A DNA stretch of 64,000 nt from Paenibacillus taichungensis (lineage in GTDB: Bacteria; Bacillota; Bacilli; Paenibacillales; Paenibacillaceae). Below, one piece after another: positions 44,101 to 52,498 of this stretch. Position 1 is the first letter of the stretch. Each line of letters starts with the position of its first letter. The stretch covers positions 1 to 64,000 of the forward strand of contig NZ_QEVW01000012.1 of assembly GCF_003287275.1 (NCBI RefSeq), read 5' to 3'. Position numbers and translations under genes: made by a program. The notes under the pieces are model-generated. The model was not told where the DNA came from. It saw nothing but the letters and a program-made list of their open reading frames with translations, and made no database searches.

Positions 44101-44847
44101 TTACTGAGCCGTTAAAATCAGCGGTCCATCCGACGTGATTGCGATCGTATGTTCATATTGTGCCGACAACTTGCCGTCGGCCGTTCTCGCTGTCCACTGA
44201 TCGTCGTCGATCGTGATACGGAACGTACCTTCGTTGATCATCGGTTCAATCGTAAACACCATGCCTTCTTTTAATCGAATGCCTTTGCCGGCTACACCGA
44301 TATGCTCATAGGTCGGCTCCTCGTGCAGGCTCCGCCCGATCCCGTGTGCCAGCAGATCTCGTACGACCGAGTACCCATGCGCTTCCGCATGCTGTTGAAT
44401 CGCCGACGTTATGTCGCCGAGCCGGCCCCCGGGTATAGCCCGGGCAATTCCCAGATCTAAGCATTCCTTTGTCACCTTCATTAATTTTTGCACTTCCGGC
44501 CGAATATTTCCCACGGCATAGCTCATACACGAATCACCTAACCATCCCCCGTATTCCGCCACGATGTCGAGTTTCAGCAAATCACCGTTCATAAGTACCC
44601 GGTTCGAGGGAATACCGTGGGCCACCACATCATTTATCGAAATGCAGGTTTCGGCGGGAAAACCATTATACCCTTTTGTAAACTGCTTGCCACCAAGTTT
44701 GCTGATGTGTCTAGCAACAAAATCATTGATTTCCCGCGTGGTGATCCCAGGCTCGATCAGTTTGGTTACCTTACGATAGCAGTCCGCAACAATTTGGCTC
44801 GCCGGCTTCATTTCTTCAATTTCTCTAGGTGATTTTATAATGATCAT
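44101..44847 (-). CDS. map: Type I methionine aminopeptidase (second copy)
   Basis: 248 residues with all metal ligands: Asp in KLDIVAEYGG, Asp in LGDSCMSY, His in LLAHGIGRSLHEEP, Glu in FTIEPM and Glu in YEHTIAI. It differs clearly from the copy at 26165-26905 and is closer to the housekeeping form. It lies 27 bases after a TetR-type regulator in the same direction, so its expression is probably under that regulator, unusual for a normally constitutive enzyme. Confidence 0.94.
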   Translation of the reverse strand: MIIIKSPREIEEMKPASQIVADCYRKVTKLIEPGITTREINDFVARHISKLGGKQFTKGYNGFPAETCISINDVVAHGIPSNRVLMNGDLLKLDIVAEYGGWLGDSCMSYAVGNIRPEVQKLMKVTKECLDLGIARAIPGGRLGDITSAIQQHAEAHGYSVVRDLLAHGIGRSLHEEPTYEHIGVAGKGIRLKEGMVFTIEPMINEGTFRITIDDDQWTARTADGKLSAQYEHTIAITSDGPLILTAQ

Positions 44848-44874
44848 CTTTTATTTATTCGCTCCTTATCGATC

Positions 44875-45597
44875 CTATAATTTTAGAAACCGGACGATAT
44901 CCACTGCCTCTTCGTGCAGCTTTTCACGGCGCAGCGAGAGTGAGGCGCAGCCAACCAAGGCGGCCAACAGCATTTCCGCGCGCTGTAGCCGATACGACTG
45001 CTCCGCCTTGTTTCCGCTGGAAGCGACATCCTCGTCCGCCGCACGCTCGGTCTCCACAAGCGCGGCAATCGGCGCGAGCACTTCACCCTGAAAAGCGGCC
45101 GTGAGCTTGCTCGAGCGTGCTTCAGGTAGCGAGGAAAAGCCCTCGAGAGACAGCTTATACAGTAGGTATAGGGCGTGGTCCTCCGCCCAAAGCTGCAGAA
45201 TCCGCACGCTGGCGCTGGCGACAGGGCCAAGCTCTTCGGTAGCAGCCGTTTCACGGATTTCGCGTCTGGGTCCTGATGCAGCCGAGTTCCCGGTGTCCAC
45301 CGCTGGAGGCAAGTTAACATGCCCGCCTGTCATCTCCTCCCCCGAAGTCGAAGCGTGCGGGGCTACTGGTGCTCCCCCGATCCGCTCCAATGCGTCCCAC
45401 AACAGATCGTGGAGCAAATCGCCTTTATTGCTGTAATAGTGGTATACCGTGCCATATCCGAGTCCTGCCTGTACAGCCACATCGCGGATTTCGAGTAGAG
45501 GTCCTTTATTCAAAAACACATCGGCAGCGGCTTCACGGATTTGCGCCAGACGCCGCAGCCGGATCTCTTCGTTTTGTTCTTTCGTGCGTGGAGTCAT
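44875..45597 (-). CDS. TetR family transcriptional regulator
   Basis: About 240 residues. The N-terminal helix-turn-helix is ADVFLNKGPLLEIRDVAVQA then GLGYGTVYHYYSNKGDLLHD. The middle holds a long disordered-looking insert rich in Gly, Thr and Ala (about 80-130), and the region is GC-rich. The start at 45597 has GAGGTGG eight bases upstream; the open frame to 45651 lacks a site. It is co-transcribed with the methionine aminopeptidase and divergent from the GNAT gene. The ligand is unknown. Confidence 0.9.
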   Translation of the reverse strand: MTPRTKEQNEEIRLRRLAQIREAAADVFLNKGPLLEIRDVAVQAGLGYGTVYHYYSNKGDLLHDLLWDALERIGGAPVAPHASTSGEEMTGGHVNLPPAVDTGNSAASGPRREIRETAATEELGPVASASVRILQLWAEDHALYLLYKLSLEGFSSLPEARSSKLTAAFQGEVLAPIAALVETERAADEDVASSGNKAEQSYRLQRAEMLLAALVGCASLSLRREKLHEEAVDIVRFLKL

Positions 45598-45797
45598 CTC
45601 GTCCGCCACCTCTTTCTTTTTTTGGCCTACTATTATGTCAATATAAAACATTGGTTTACGAATAACAAGAGAAACGCTGTTATAGAAATTCTATTTTATT
45701 CACTTTTATGTATTGTGCTAGTAAAATACTATTATTAGGAGAGAAAAAAGGATGGATATTCGACGAATTAAAGTACATTTCAGAGTGGAGCGATAAT

Positions 45798-46352
45798 ATG
45801 AAGAAGTCTCCGTTGTATGCAGTAACAGATCGGCTTAATATCAGACAATTTGGCTTGCAAGATATGCTGCCTTTCTACGAGTACCGAGCTAATCCAACCG
45901 TTTCCCAGTTCCAGTCCTGGGAGAACTTTTCGTATGAGGATGCCGAATTGTTTGTCGAAAAGCAAATGAACCACATTCCTAACCAGCCAGGTACATGGTT
46001 TCAATTCGCTCTTGCCTTAGCGGATTCGGATCTGCTTATTGGAGATTGCGCTCTGCATACACCACTTAATGAACCGAGAATTGTGGAGATTGGGTTTACC
46101 CTCTCCCCTGAGTATCAAGGACATGGATATATCCATGAAGGGCTAAAGGCGTTGTTGGATTATATTTTTAGAACACTGGGTAAACACAAGGTAATTGCAT
46201 TTACGGATGTACGGAACGACAAATCCATTCGAGTTCTTGAACGCTTAGGCATGAGGCGTGAAGGGCATTTGTTGCAAAACTACATGTCCAAAGGACACTG
46301 GGTGGACGAGTATCAGTACGCCATTCTCCAATCGGAGTGGTTAATTGACTAA
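45798..46352 (+). CDS. GNAT family acetyltransferase (RimJ/RimL type)
   Basis: About 184 residues. The acetyl-CoA binding core is IVEIGFTLSPEYQGHGYIHE, followed by the VRNDKSIRVLERLGMRREGH block typical of the RimJ/RimL/SpeG-like group. The start has GGAG five bases upstream; upstream in-frame codons to 45708 are unlikely. The DinB-family gene follows after 24 bases, so the two form a small operon. The acceptor is unknown. Confidence 0.92.
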   Translation: MKKSPLYAVTDRLNIRQFGLQDMLPFYEYRANPTVSQFQSWENFSYEDAELFVEKQMNHIPNQPGTWFQFALALADSDLLIGDCALHTPLNEPRIVEIGFTLSPEYQGHGYIHEGLKALLDYIFRTLGKHKVIAFTDVRNDKSIRVLERLGMRREGHLLQNYMSKGHWVDEYQYAILQSEWLID

Positions 46353-46376
46353 TCAATTCATGAGGGGAGGTGCTCT

Positions 46377-46901
46377 ATGCCATTCAAAATGACAGAAGCC
46401 ATTGAGATTCTGGAGCGTACACCACAGACGTTAAAGCACTTGTTATCTGGACTTTCCGAAGGCTGGTTGACTTGCAATGAAGGGGAAGAAACCTGGAATG
46501 CTCAGGAAGTCATCGATCACCTTATTGAGGGAGAGAAAACCAATTGGATGACCAGGTTAACGTTTATTTCCAATGAGGGGGGAAGCAATAAACCCTTTCC
46601 GGCATTTGATCGTTATTCGCATTTAGGTAGAACATCGGAGGAATCGATCGAGGATAAGTTACTTGAATTTGATATATTGAGAACACGGAACATTACCGGA
46701 CTCAAGGAACTAATGGATTCTGAAGCAAAGCTGGAGCAAACGGGAACCCATCCCGCATTTGGTACAGTTACGGCCAGCGAATTAATTGCTACATGGGCCG
46801 TTCATGATTTAACACACATCGCACAGATCGTTCGGATAATGGCCAAAAGATACGATTCGGATGTGGGACCTTGGAAAGAATATTTGGGTATTTTAAAATA
46901 A
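46377..46901 (+). CDS. DinB family protein (putative metal-dependent thiol transferase fold)
   Basis: 174 residues. The DinB/YfiT four-helix fold is shown by the metal-binding histidines in EVIDHLIEGEKTNW and WAVHDLTHIAQIVRIMA. Relatives include bacillithiol-dependent transferases. GGGGAGG lies six bases before the ATG. It follows the GNAT gene and ends before a bidirectional terminator. The substrate is not known. Confidence 0.88.
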   Translation: MPFKMTEAIEILERTPQTLKHLLSGLSEGWLTCNEGEETWNAQEVIDHLIEGEKTNWMTRLTFISNEGGSNKPFPAFDRYSHLGRTSEESIEDKLLEFDILRTRNITGLKELMDSEAKLEQTGTHPAFGTVTASELIATWAVHDLTHIAQIVRIMAKRYDSDVGPWKEYLGILK

Positions 46902-46940
46902 AGACCACTCAATATAATCGTGTCATATCTCTTCATTGTT

Positions 46941-47004
46941 AAAAAAAACAGACGTACCATGGGATGCCCCAAGCGAGTACCCCGGTTTAATACGTCTGTT
47001 TTTT
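46941..47004. terminator. Bidirectional terminator between DinB and SDR genes
   Basis: AAAAAACAGACGTA and TACGTCTGTTTTTT form the stem arms around a loop of about 34 bases, with A/T runs on both sides. Confidence 0.85.
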
Positions 47005-47052
47005 AACGAGTAAACAACGTACTTTACGATAACTTTGATTTGCAGATCTGCA

Positions 47053-47763
47053 TTACCAACCGTACACGCCCTGCTCATTCAAGAATTCGCCGTTATGATG
47101 TTTGCCATCTGTCGCATAACCCACAATAATCGCAGCGGCCTCTTCTTTCGATTTCCCCCCTTCAGCATTACCGTTTAGGTCTGTTGATGTGAAACCGGGG
47201 GTTACCGCAAATACTTGAGCTCTGCTTCTTTTCAGTTCATACGCCATGGAAACTGTCATAGCATTGTTGGCGGTTTTGGATGAGTTATAGTCGAACGCGT
47301 TTAAAGCAAACCCCGCATTTTGCATATGATCCAGCGAAGCCATGTCGGTCGATACATTAACAATTGTGCCTTCGTTATCTTTGATTAACGGGAACAAGTG
47401 CTGGTTCAGACGAAAGGTTCCGAAAAAGTTGACTTCGAAAGCATTCCTCAGATCCTCTTCTTTGGTGTCCGTAAAGGAACGGGAGAAAGCACCCGGCATA
47501 CCTGCATTATTGATCAGAAGTTTTAAGTCCGGATAATCCTTGATTATCGTAATGGCTGCCCGTTTGATGCTTTCCAAGTCACTCATATCAATTTGCACAA
47601 AATCTATGTCTAACCCCTCGGAATTTAACTCAGCTACAGCCGCTTCGCCCCGTTCTGCGCTGCGTGCACCAAGTATGACTCTCCAGCCGGCCTGACCTAA
47701 CTGCTTGACGATTTCGAATCCGATTCCTTTATTTGCTCCAGTTACAAAAGCCGTCTTCTTCAT
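47053..47763 (-). CDS. Short-chain dehydrogenase/reductase
   Basis: About 236 residues. The NAD(P)-binding start is TAFVTGANKGIGFEIVKQLG, NNAGMPGAF follows, and the catalytic Tyr/Lys pair is in FDYNSSKTANNA. The start at 47763 has AGGGG upstream. The gene is divergent from a MerR regulator, and its promoter contains that regulator's probable operator in a 19-base spacer. The substrate is unknown; close relatives act on carbonyl compounds. Confidence 0.93.
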   Translation of the reverse strand: MKKTAFVTGANKGIGFEIVKQLGQAGWRVILGARSAERGEAAVAELNSEGLDIDFVQIDMSDLESIKRAAITIIKDYPDLKLLINNAGMPGAFSRSFTDTKEEDLRNAFEVNFFGTFRLNQHLFPLIKDNEGTIVNVSTDMASLDHMQNAGFALNAFDYNSSKTANNAMTVSMAYELKRSRAQVFAVTPGFTSTDLNGNAEGGKSKEEAAAIIVGYATDGKHHNGEFLNEQGVYGW

Positions 47764-47805
47764 GCAAATCCCCTTTTCTCTCATTTGATTTCATTAACAA
47801 TGTAT

Positions 47806-47836
47806 AAGTTACTATGCTACACTTAGTGTAGGTCAA
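47806..47836 (-). promoter_or_regulatory. MerR-type promoter of the SDR gene (19-base spacer, palindrome)
   Basis: On the minus strand TTGACC (47836-47831), a 19-base spacer and TAACTT (47811-47806). The spacer holds the perfect palindrome CTACACT-T-AGTGTAG (47817-47831, arms reaching into -35). Long spacers with a palindrome are the hallmark of MerR-activated promoters. Confidence 0.7.
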
Positions 47837-47864
47837 CCATAAATTTTGATAAAAGAGGGTTAGC

Positions 47865-48224
47865 ATGTTAACGATTGGTGAAGTAGCGAAGAAAGTCGAT
47901 ATCGCTATCGGGGCGATACGCTTTTACGAAAGAAAGGGACTGTTGAAGCCTGCTGCGCGAAGTGAGCAGAATAACCGTCTTTACACGGAAGATGATCTGA
48001 ACTGGCTGGTTTTTATCAAGTGCCTTCGCGAAACCGGGATGAGTGTGGAGGACATCAAAACGTATTATGACAAGGTAAATGAAGGAACCTCAACCCTGCC
48101 GGAACGAACCAAACTGATTCAAGATCAAAGGCAGAAGCTGTTGGAAGATATCGAGGAGAAAAAAGCGCAGCTCGTTCATTTGAATAACAAACTGGAGCGA
48201 TATTATCGCGGAGAAAATTATTAA
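47865..48224 (+). CDS. MerR family transcriptional regulator
   Basis: 119 residues: winged helix LTIGEVAKKVDIAIGAIRFY then ERKGLLKPAARSEQNNRLYT, followed by a dimer coiled coil (DQRQKLLEDIEEKKAQLVHL). It has one Cys only (in FIKCLRE) and no metal-binding tail, so it likely senses an organic or electrophilic signal. GAGGG lies five bases before the ATG. It should control the divergent SDR gene. Confidence 0.93.
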   Translation: MLTIGEVAKKVDIAIGAIRFYERKGLLKPAARSEQNNRLYTEDDLNWLVFIKCLRETGMSVEDIKTYYDKVNEGTSTLPERTKLIQDQRQKLLEDIEEKKAQLVHLNNKLERYYRGENY

Positions 48225-48321
48225 GATAAGTTGAGTTTTAAAGAATACTCCTTTAGTACAAGAAATGAACTATATCTTTCCTCTCTTGTACTATCATCAG
48301 CCAAATAAGACGTTGAACCAG

Positions 48322-48364
48322 AAGGCAGCCGATCACTTCAATTTGGATCGCGTGCCTTTTGGTC
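48322..48364 (+). terminator. Probable terminator of the MerR gene
   Basis: AAGGCA and CGATC pair with GATCG and TGCCTT, followed by TTGG then T-rich sequence. It is the only structured element in 48225-48443. Confidence 0.55.
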
Positions 48365-48443
48365 TTATCAAGCACCCTTTTGCGACTGCACCGTTCCCTT
48401 CACAAGCAGTCTTCTGGCGAGCCATTACATAAGAACTGTCTGA

Positions 48444-49094
48444 CTAAGCGAGTGGCTTAACAACTTGCGGTAATGACCTTTCGTATTCCTTATATAACAC
48501 ATAACGATAAACACCTCTGGACGAATTTACTGCTTCCCTAGCATGCTCAATGGCTGCTTCATGGCGACCTGCTTTGAGTTCTATTTCCGCGAGCAGCGCT
48601 GATTTCATCCATTGCTTTTTGATAGACTCTAGGCGATTTCGCGCCTGACCACTTTCCCCATCCTCCATTAGTAGAATCGTTTCGTAATAAGCGCGGTAAT
48701 CGGCAAAGCGGATGTTGTGCACGGCTTTTCGAACAGCATTCATATCCTTGCGATAAACGCCGTAAGCCGCCTTGTAAGGCGCCTGTGCCGTTTCTTGCTT
48801 ATATTTACGCATAAGCTGTTCCATAATTATTACGGCCTCATCTTCAAGTCTGTTCGCAAGTACGTAATTAATGTAAAGTCCCGGGCTATTTTGCTGTCTA
48901 CGCAAAAAGGACTCCACACGGTCCATACGCTTTTCCAGCGCTAAAGGGTAATACACGCGGATTATAAAAGCAACAAGAGAAGCACCCATTCCAACCCCTA
49001 CTGTCAACACTGGAGAATAGTCATTGAATATCATAAAAAAGACAAGTACGAACACTACGCAATAAAACACGACTTCCCACCAAAAGAACTTCAT
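48444..49094 (-). CDS. Membrane-anchored protein with a helical repeat-like cytoplasmic region
   Basis: About 216 residues, no family recognised. Two adjacent hydrophobic helices (residues 3-50) are followed by an alpha-helical soluble region with TPR-like spacing (LLAEIELKAGRHEAAIEHAR). GGAGGAG lies seven bases before the ATG at 49094; the frame to 49130 lacks a site. It is a lone gene facing the MerR gene. A scaffold role is possible but not shown. Confidence 0.75.
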   Translation of the reverse strand: MKFFWWEVVFYCVVFVLVFFMIFNDYSPVLTVGVGMGASLVAFIIRVYYPLALEKRMDRVESFLRRQQNSPGLYINYVLANRLEDEAVIIMEQLMRKYKQETAQAPYKAAYGVYRKDMNAVRKAVHNIRFADYRAYYETILLMEDGESGQARNRLESIKKQWMKSALLAEIELKAGRHEAAIEHAREAVNSSRGVYRYVLYKEYERSLPQVVKPLA

Positions 49095-49324
49095 TATTAT
49101 TCTCCTCCGAACAGCGTAATTAACAATCAATATGTATTATACCAAAAATATATTTCTTTTTTTGTGAATTATTAGGTGATAAAAGAAATGAATTAGTCTA
49201 CCTTTTTTTCTCTCTTTTTTTTGGGGAGTTAGTTTATAAAAAATAGGATTGTGCAATATATCTACAGAAACAGGCAAGCCCCTCCACTCTTTTTATGCGA
49301 AATTTATTTAGTAGACAGTCGCGG

Positions 49325-49337
49325 TTTGACCGTCAAA
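49325..49337. promoter_or_regulatory. Palindrome just before the alcohol dehydrogenase ribosome site
   Basis: TTTGAC-C-GTCAAA is a perfect 13-base palindrome directly upstream of GGAGGT. It is a candidate operator, perhaps for the nearby AraC-type regulator or an unlinked repressor. Confidence 0.4.
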
Positions 49338-49355
49338 TGAAGGAGGTAATATTGG

Positions 49356-50312
49356 ATGTCAATGATGAAAGCAATTCAAGTAGCAGCCAAGGGTGAACCG
49401 ATGCGACTGGTTGAAGTCCCCATCCCTGCCCCTAAAGAAGGACAGGTACTTCTGAGAGTAGAAGCTTGTGGTATCTGTCATGGAGATGCAAAAGTTAGTG
49501 AGGGGGCCACGACTTCTTATCCAAGAATTCCAGGACATGAAGTAGTTGGTATCGTAGAAAAACTCGGGGTAGGAACGATGAAATGGAAAGTTGGTCAACG
49601 TGTTGGTATCGGCTGGCATGGTGGTCATGGCCATACAACAGCCCTTACAACGGACGGGGGTTATGCAGAATATATGGTTGCCTATGAAGATGGGTTGATT
49701 ACAATTCCACAAGAAATCTCGGCTGGGGAGGTAGCCCCTCTTCTATGTGCAGGAGAAACCGTCTTCAGTGCATTGCGAAACAGCAAAGCTCGCCCTGGGG
49801 ACCTCGTCGCAATCTCGGGTATTGGCGGACTTGGGCACCTCGCGATTCAGTATGCAAAGAAAGCTGGATATGAGGTTATTGCCATATCTCGTGGGAAAGA
49901 AAAAGAGAAACTGGCAAGGGAACTTGGCGCACATCACTATATTGATGCCGATACAAAAAAAACTGCCGACTCCTTAAAAGCTCTAGGTGGCGCAAAAGTT
50001 ATTCTCGCAACAGCTCCCAATGGAAAAACTATTTCTTCACTTATCGGTGGTTTGGGAACAGATGGAGAACTAATCATTGCCGCCGTTTCGGATGAACCGC
50101 TGGAATGGTCTGCTATGGATTTTCTGAATGGTCCCAGCAATGTCAAAGGAACATTTACAGACATTAATGAAATGGAGGCTGCAGTAAGGTTTAGCATACT
50201 AACAGATGTGCGGCCTATGATTGAAATTTTCCCTCTGGAAAAGGCCCCTGAAGCATTTGAACAAATGATGGCTGCCAAAACTCATTTCCGTGCAGTTTTG
50301 CATATTTCTTAA
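49356..50312 (+). CDS. Zinc-type alcohol dehydrogenase lacking the structural zinc lobe
   Basis: 318 residues, about 20 fewer than usual. Catalytic zinc ligands are present: Cys38 in EACGICHGD, His61 in IPGHEVVG and the Cys in PLLCAGET. The NAD(P)-binding motif is GIGGLGHLAIQYAKKAGYE. At the point where relatives read WHGGHCG followed by a four-Cys lobe, this protein goes WHGGHGHTTALTTDGGYAEY, so all structural-zinc cysteines are missing in one clean deletion. GGAGGT lies eight bases before the ATG. The neighbouring AraC-type gene, convergent, may regulate it. Confidence 0.92.
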   Translation: MSMMKAIQVAAKGEPMRLVEVPIPAPKEGQVLLRVEACGICHGDAKVSEGATTSYPRIPGHEVVGIVEKLGVGTMKWKVGQRVGIGWHGGHGHTTALTTDGGYAEYMVAYEDGLITIPQEISAGEVAPLLCAGETVFSALRNSKARPGDLVAISGIGGLGHLAIQYAKKAGYEVIAISRGKEKEKLARELGAHHYIDADTKKTADSLKALGGAKVILATAPNGKTISSLIGGLGTDGELIIAAVSDEPLEWSAMDFLNGPSNVKGTFTDINEMEAAVRFSILTDVRPMIEIFPLEKAPEAFEQMMAAKTHFRAVLHIS

Positions 50313-50330
50313 TAGTATAGAGATACGAGA

Positions 50331-50360
50331 AAGAAGGGCACTCCGGAGTGCCCTTCTTTT
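50331..50360. terminator. Bidirectional terminator between dehydrogenase and AraC gene
   Basis: AAGAAGGGCACTC pairs with GAGTGCCCTTCTT around CG, with TT runs on each side. Confidence 0.9.
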
Positions 50361-50405
50361 GTAAATCTCCTCATTTATATCATCAAGCAGATTTTTGAGA
50401 GTAGG

Positions 50406-51308
50406 CTAAGTTCCTGCTCTAAAGCAATCACGTATTTCTTGAACATCCTTCTGTGGTGACCGACCAAATAATCGACGGTAATCCCTTATAAACTGGGAAA
50501 CACTTTCATATCCTACCTCTAATGCTGCGTCGGTTACATTGGATGCAAGATCAAGCATCAGCCGTCGGGATTCTAACAAACGAAGTTTCTTTTGACATTG
50601 CAATGGGCCCATTCCCACAGCTGTTTTGAATTTTTGATGAAAGCTAGATAAACTCATATTACTTTGTTCAGCTAAATCCTCCATCGAAAATGTTTCTTTG
50701 TAATTACTTTTAATCCAGCTATTAATGTTATATATAGTACCTGCCTGTTGAATTGAAATCATGCTTTGCAAAAAAAGTTTTCCATACGGACCTGCAATCA
50801 AGTTGAAGATTACTTCCCGTTTCAGATGTTTGCTCATAAATGAAAGTTCATTATTATTATCATTCATATCTATAAGACGCAGAATAACCTCTAATAATTT
50901 TGTATTGCTTTGTTGAGTTGTGGAGGGGTCTTCTATTTCGAATAACTTTTCAGGCAAATCTCCATCTATATCCAACATAACGGAAGTCACATCATCTACT
51001 AGAAAATCAATCGATATAGCGAGAAAAGGTGAGTCCACCGTTGCAAACAGAGTATGACCAGATAACGGGCTGTCTATTGCTGATATTAGAAATTCGCCAG
51101 GTGAGTAGTCCTTAATACCTGTTGAAAAATGAAGTCGCATCGTATCGCTTACAACGAGCAGTATATACGGATTCTGTATTTCGGGAAGATCAATATTTTG
51201 CTGACTGTATCGGTACATATTTAAATATGGGATGTTAGTGGTATTTTTACCTTCTGTTATCCCAATTTGATTTATTTTAAGCTGGAGGCTTTGAAGCAGC
51301 TTTTCCAT
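50406..51308 (-). CDS. AraC family regulator with AraC_N domain (YqhC-like)
   Basis: 300 residues. The N-terminal AraC_N sensor type is seen in NPYILLVVSDTMRLHFSTGI and FLAISIDFLVDDVTSVM; the C-terminal double helix-turn-helix runs from about residue 195 (FSMEDLAEQSNMSLSSFHQK) to GRSPQKDVQE. The same class includes E. coli YqhC, which senses aldehydes and activates an alcohol dehydrogenase; here the gene faces an alcohol dehydrogenase gene, so a similar link is plausible. The ribosome site GAGGG is 11 bases from the ATG. Confidence 0.92.
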   Translation of the reverse strand: MEKLLQSLQLKINQIGITEGKNTTNIPYLNMYRYSQQNIDLPEIQNPYILLVVSDTMRLHFSTGIKDYSPGEFLISAIDSPLSGHTLFATVDSPFLAISIDFLVDDVTSVMLDIDGDLPEKLFEIEDPSTTQQSNTKLLEVILRLIDMNDNNNELSFMSKHLKREVIFNLIAGPYGKLFLQSMISIQQAGTIYNINSWIKSNYKETFSMEDLAEQSNMSLSSFHQKFKTAVGMGPLQCQKKLRLLESRRLMLDLASNVTDAALEVGYESVSQFIRDYRRLFGRSPQKDVQEIRDCFRAGT

Positions 51309-51450
51309 TAGTTTTCATTCCCTCGTAACGTCAAATATTTTGTATGTAGTTTATCATATCACATCGATGGTTTAGTGATTTGTACCTTTTCTCCGATTCG
51401 TATTCTGACTTGAAATTAGCCGAATTCGGTATTTTTATTGTTTATAAATA

Positions 51451-51479
51451 TTGACACAATGATAATCATTATCAATAAT
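51451..51479 (+). promoter_or_regulatory. Fur-box promoter
   Basis: TTGACA (51451-51456), a 17-base spacer and AATAAT (51474-51479) form a near-consensus promoter. The spacer is filled by AATGATAATCATTATCAAT (51458-51476), almost a consensus Fur box. Iron-loaded Fur bound here would block RNA polymerase. Confidence 0.88.
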
Positions 51480-51546
51480 GTGGAGTGAGTTGTACAAGAT
51501 AATCGCAAAGTCACCGGCAACCTACTATCGAAATGAGGTACACAAC

Positions 51547-52374
51547 GTGAAAATAGACGTGAATCAGTTAGCAGAACATTTTGCACACATTCCTTTTCAA
51601 GTAGAAGGAATATATCGATATGCTACATATCCAGGGGTGTCTCACGCTGATTATACCGATTCTTTTCCCGGATTTGTGTTTCCCCTTACAGGAAAGATAC
51701 AATTTCAATTTAATGGAACCCCTTATATCTTTTCGCCAGGCAAAGTGGTACATGGTGGTGCAAATATGAAATTGGATGAACAAACGTTTGATAACTCCAA
51801 TTGGGAATATATACTTGTTTTATACCGGATATGTAGCTCAGAATTAGAAGAATCAAGCTTTTCCCATCAGCATTTTGAATTATCAACGGGACACTCCCCT
51901 CGTCTTATGGAATTAATTAAGCAGTTATGGCATGTGTATAATCAACGTGGCGGCATTTCGATGTTTCAAACTGAAATGCTGTTTCGCGATGTGCTGAACG
52001 AAGCCTTAATAAGCGTGGCGAATAGACAAATGAGCAGTGAATCAAAGGCTTTATTCGAACGGGTATCTAATTATATCCATGAATACTACTATCATGGCCT
52101 TACCATAACATCGCTCGCAGAACAATATAACGTTAATCGAAATCGGCTTTCTTACGTATTCAGAAAACATGCAGGAATGGGACCGGCAGAATATCTATTA
52201 AAATATCGTATAAACATGGCACAAAAAATGCTATTTACAAGTGACGTGCCCATACAGCAAATTGCACAAACGGTTGGAATTGCTGACCCCTTTTATTTTA
52301 GTAAAGTGTTCAAGAAACAATTTGGATTCTCTCCTACTGAATATCGACAGAAGTTCATCAATAATCCATGCTAA
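51547..52374 (+). CDS. AraC family regulator under Fur control
   Basis: About 275 residues: an N-terminal cupin-like sensor (GFVFPLTGKIQFQFNGTPYI, FSPGKVVHGGANMKLDE) and a C-terminal double helix-turn-helix (ITSLAEQYNVNRNRLSYVFR to GFSPTEYRQKF). I choose GTG 51547 with GAGGT seven bases upstream; the ATG at 51478 lies inside the -10 element of the Fur-box promoter and cannot be the start. Fur-controlled AraC regulators such as Bacillus Btr activate siderophore uptake, but no such transporter is adjacent here. Confidence 0.9.
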   Translation: MKIDVNQLAEHFAHIPFQVEGIYRYATYPGVSHADYTDSFPGFVFPLTGKIQFQFNGTPYIFSPGKVVHGGANMKLDEQTFDNSNWEYILVLYRICSSELEESSFSHQHFELSTGHSPRLMELIKQLWHVYNQRGGISMFQTEMLFRDVLNEALISVANRQMSSESKALFERVSNYIHEYYYHGLTITSLAEQYNVNRNRLSYVFRKHAGMGPAEYLLKYRINMAQKMLFTSDVPIQQIAQTVGIADPFYFSKVFKKQFGFSPTEYRQKFINNPC

Positions 52375-52498
52375 CTTCAACAGGCATCCATTTTAAAGCC
52401 AAAATTAAATCAGTATACTTATGGCAGGCCAAGGCAACATGATATCTGAATTAAGTATGCAGCATTATATTGTAGGTGAAAAATAAGGAGGGCTTACT

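Noticed and set aside
44883..45436. Open frames of 111-145 codons overlapping the TetR gene
   Set aside because: They are GC-driven shadows; the TetR frame has a clear helix-turn-helix and ribosome site.
51478..51546. ATG 51478 as start of the Fur-regulated AraC gene
   Set aside because: The ATG overlaps the -10 element of the promoter, and a ribosome site is found only before GTG 51547.
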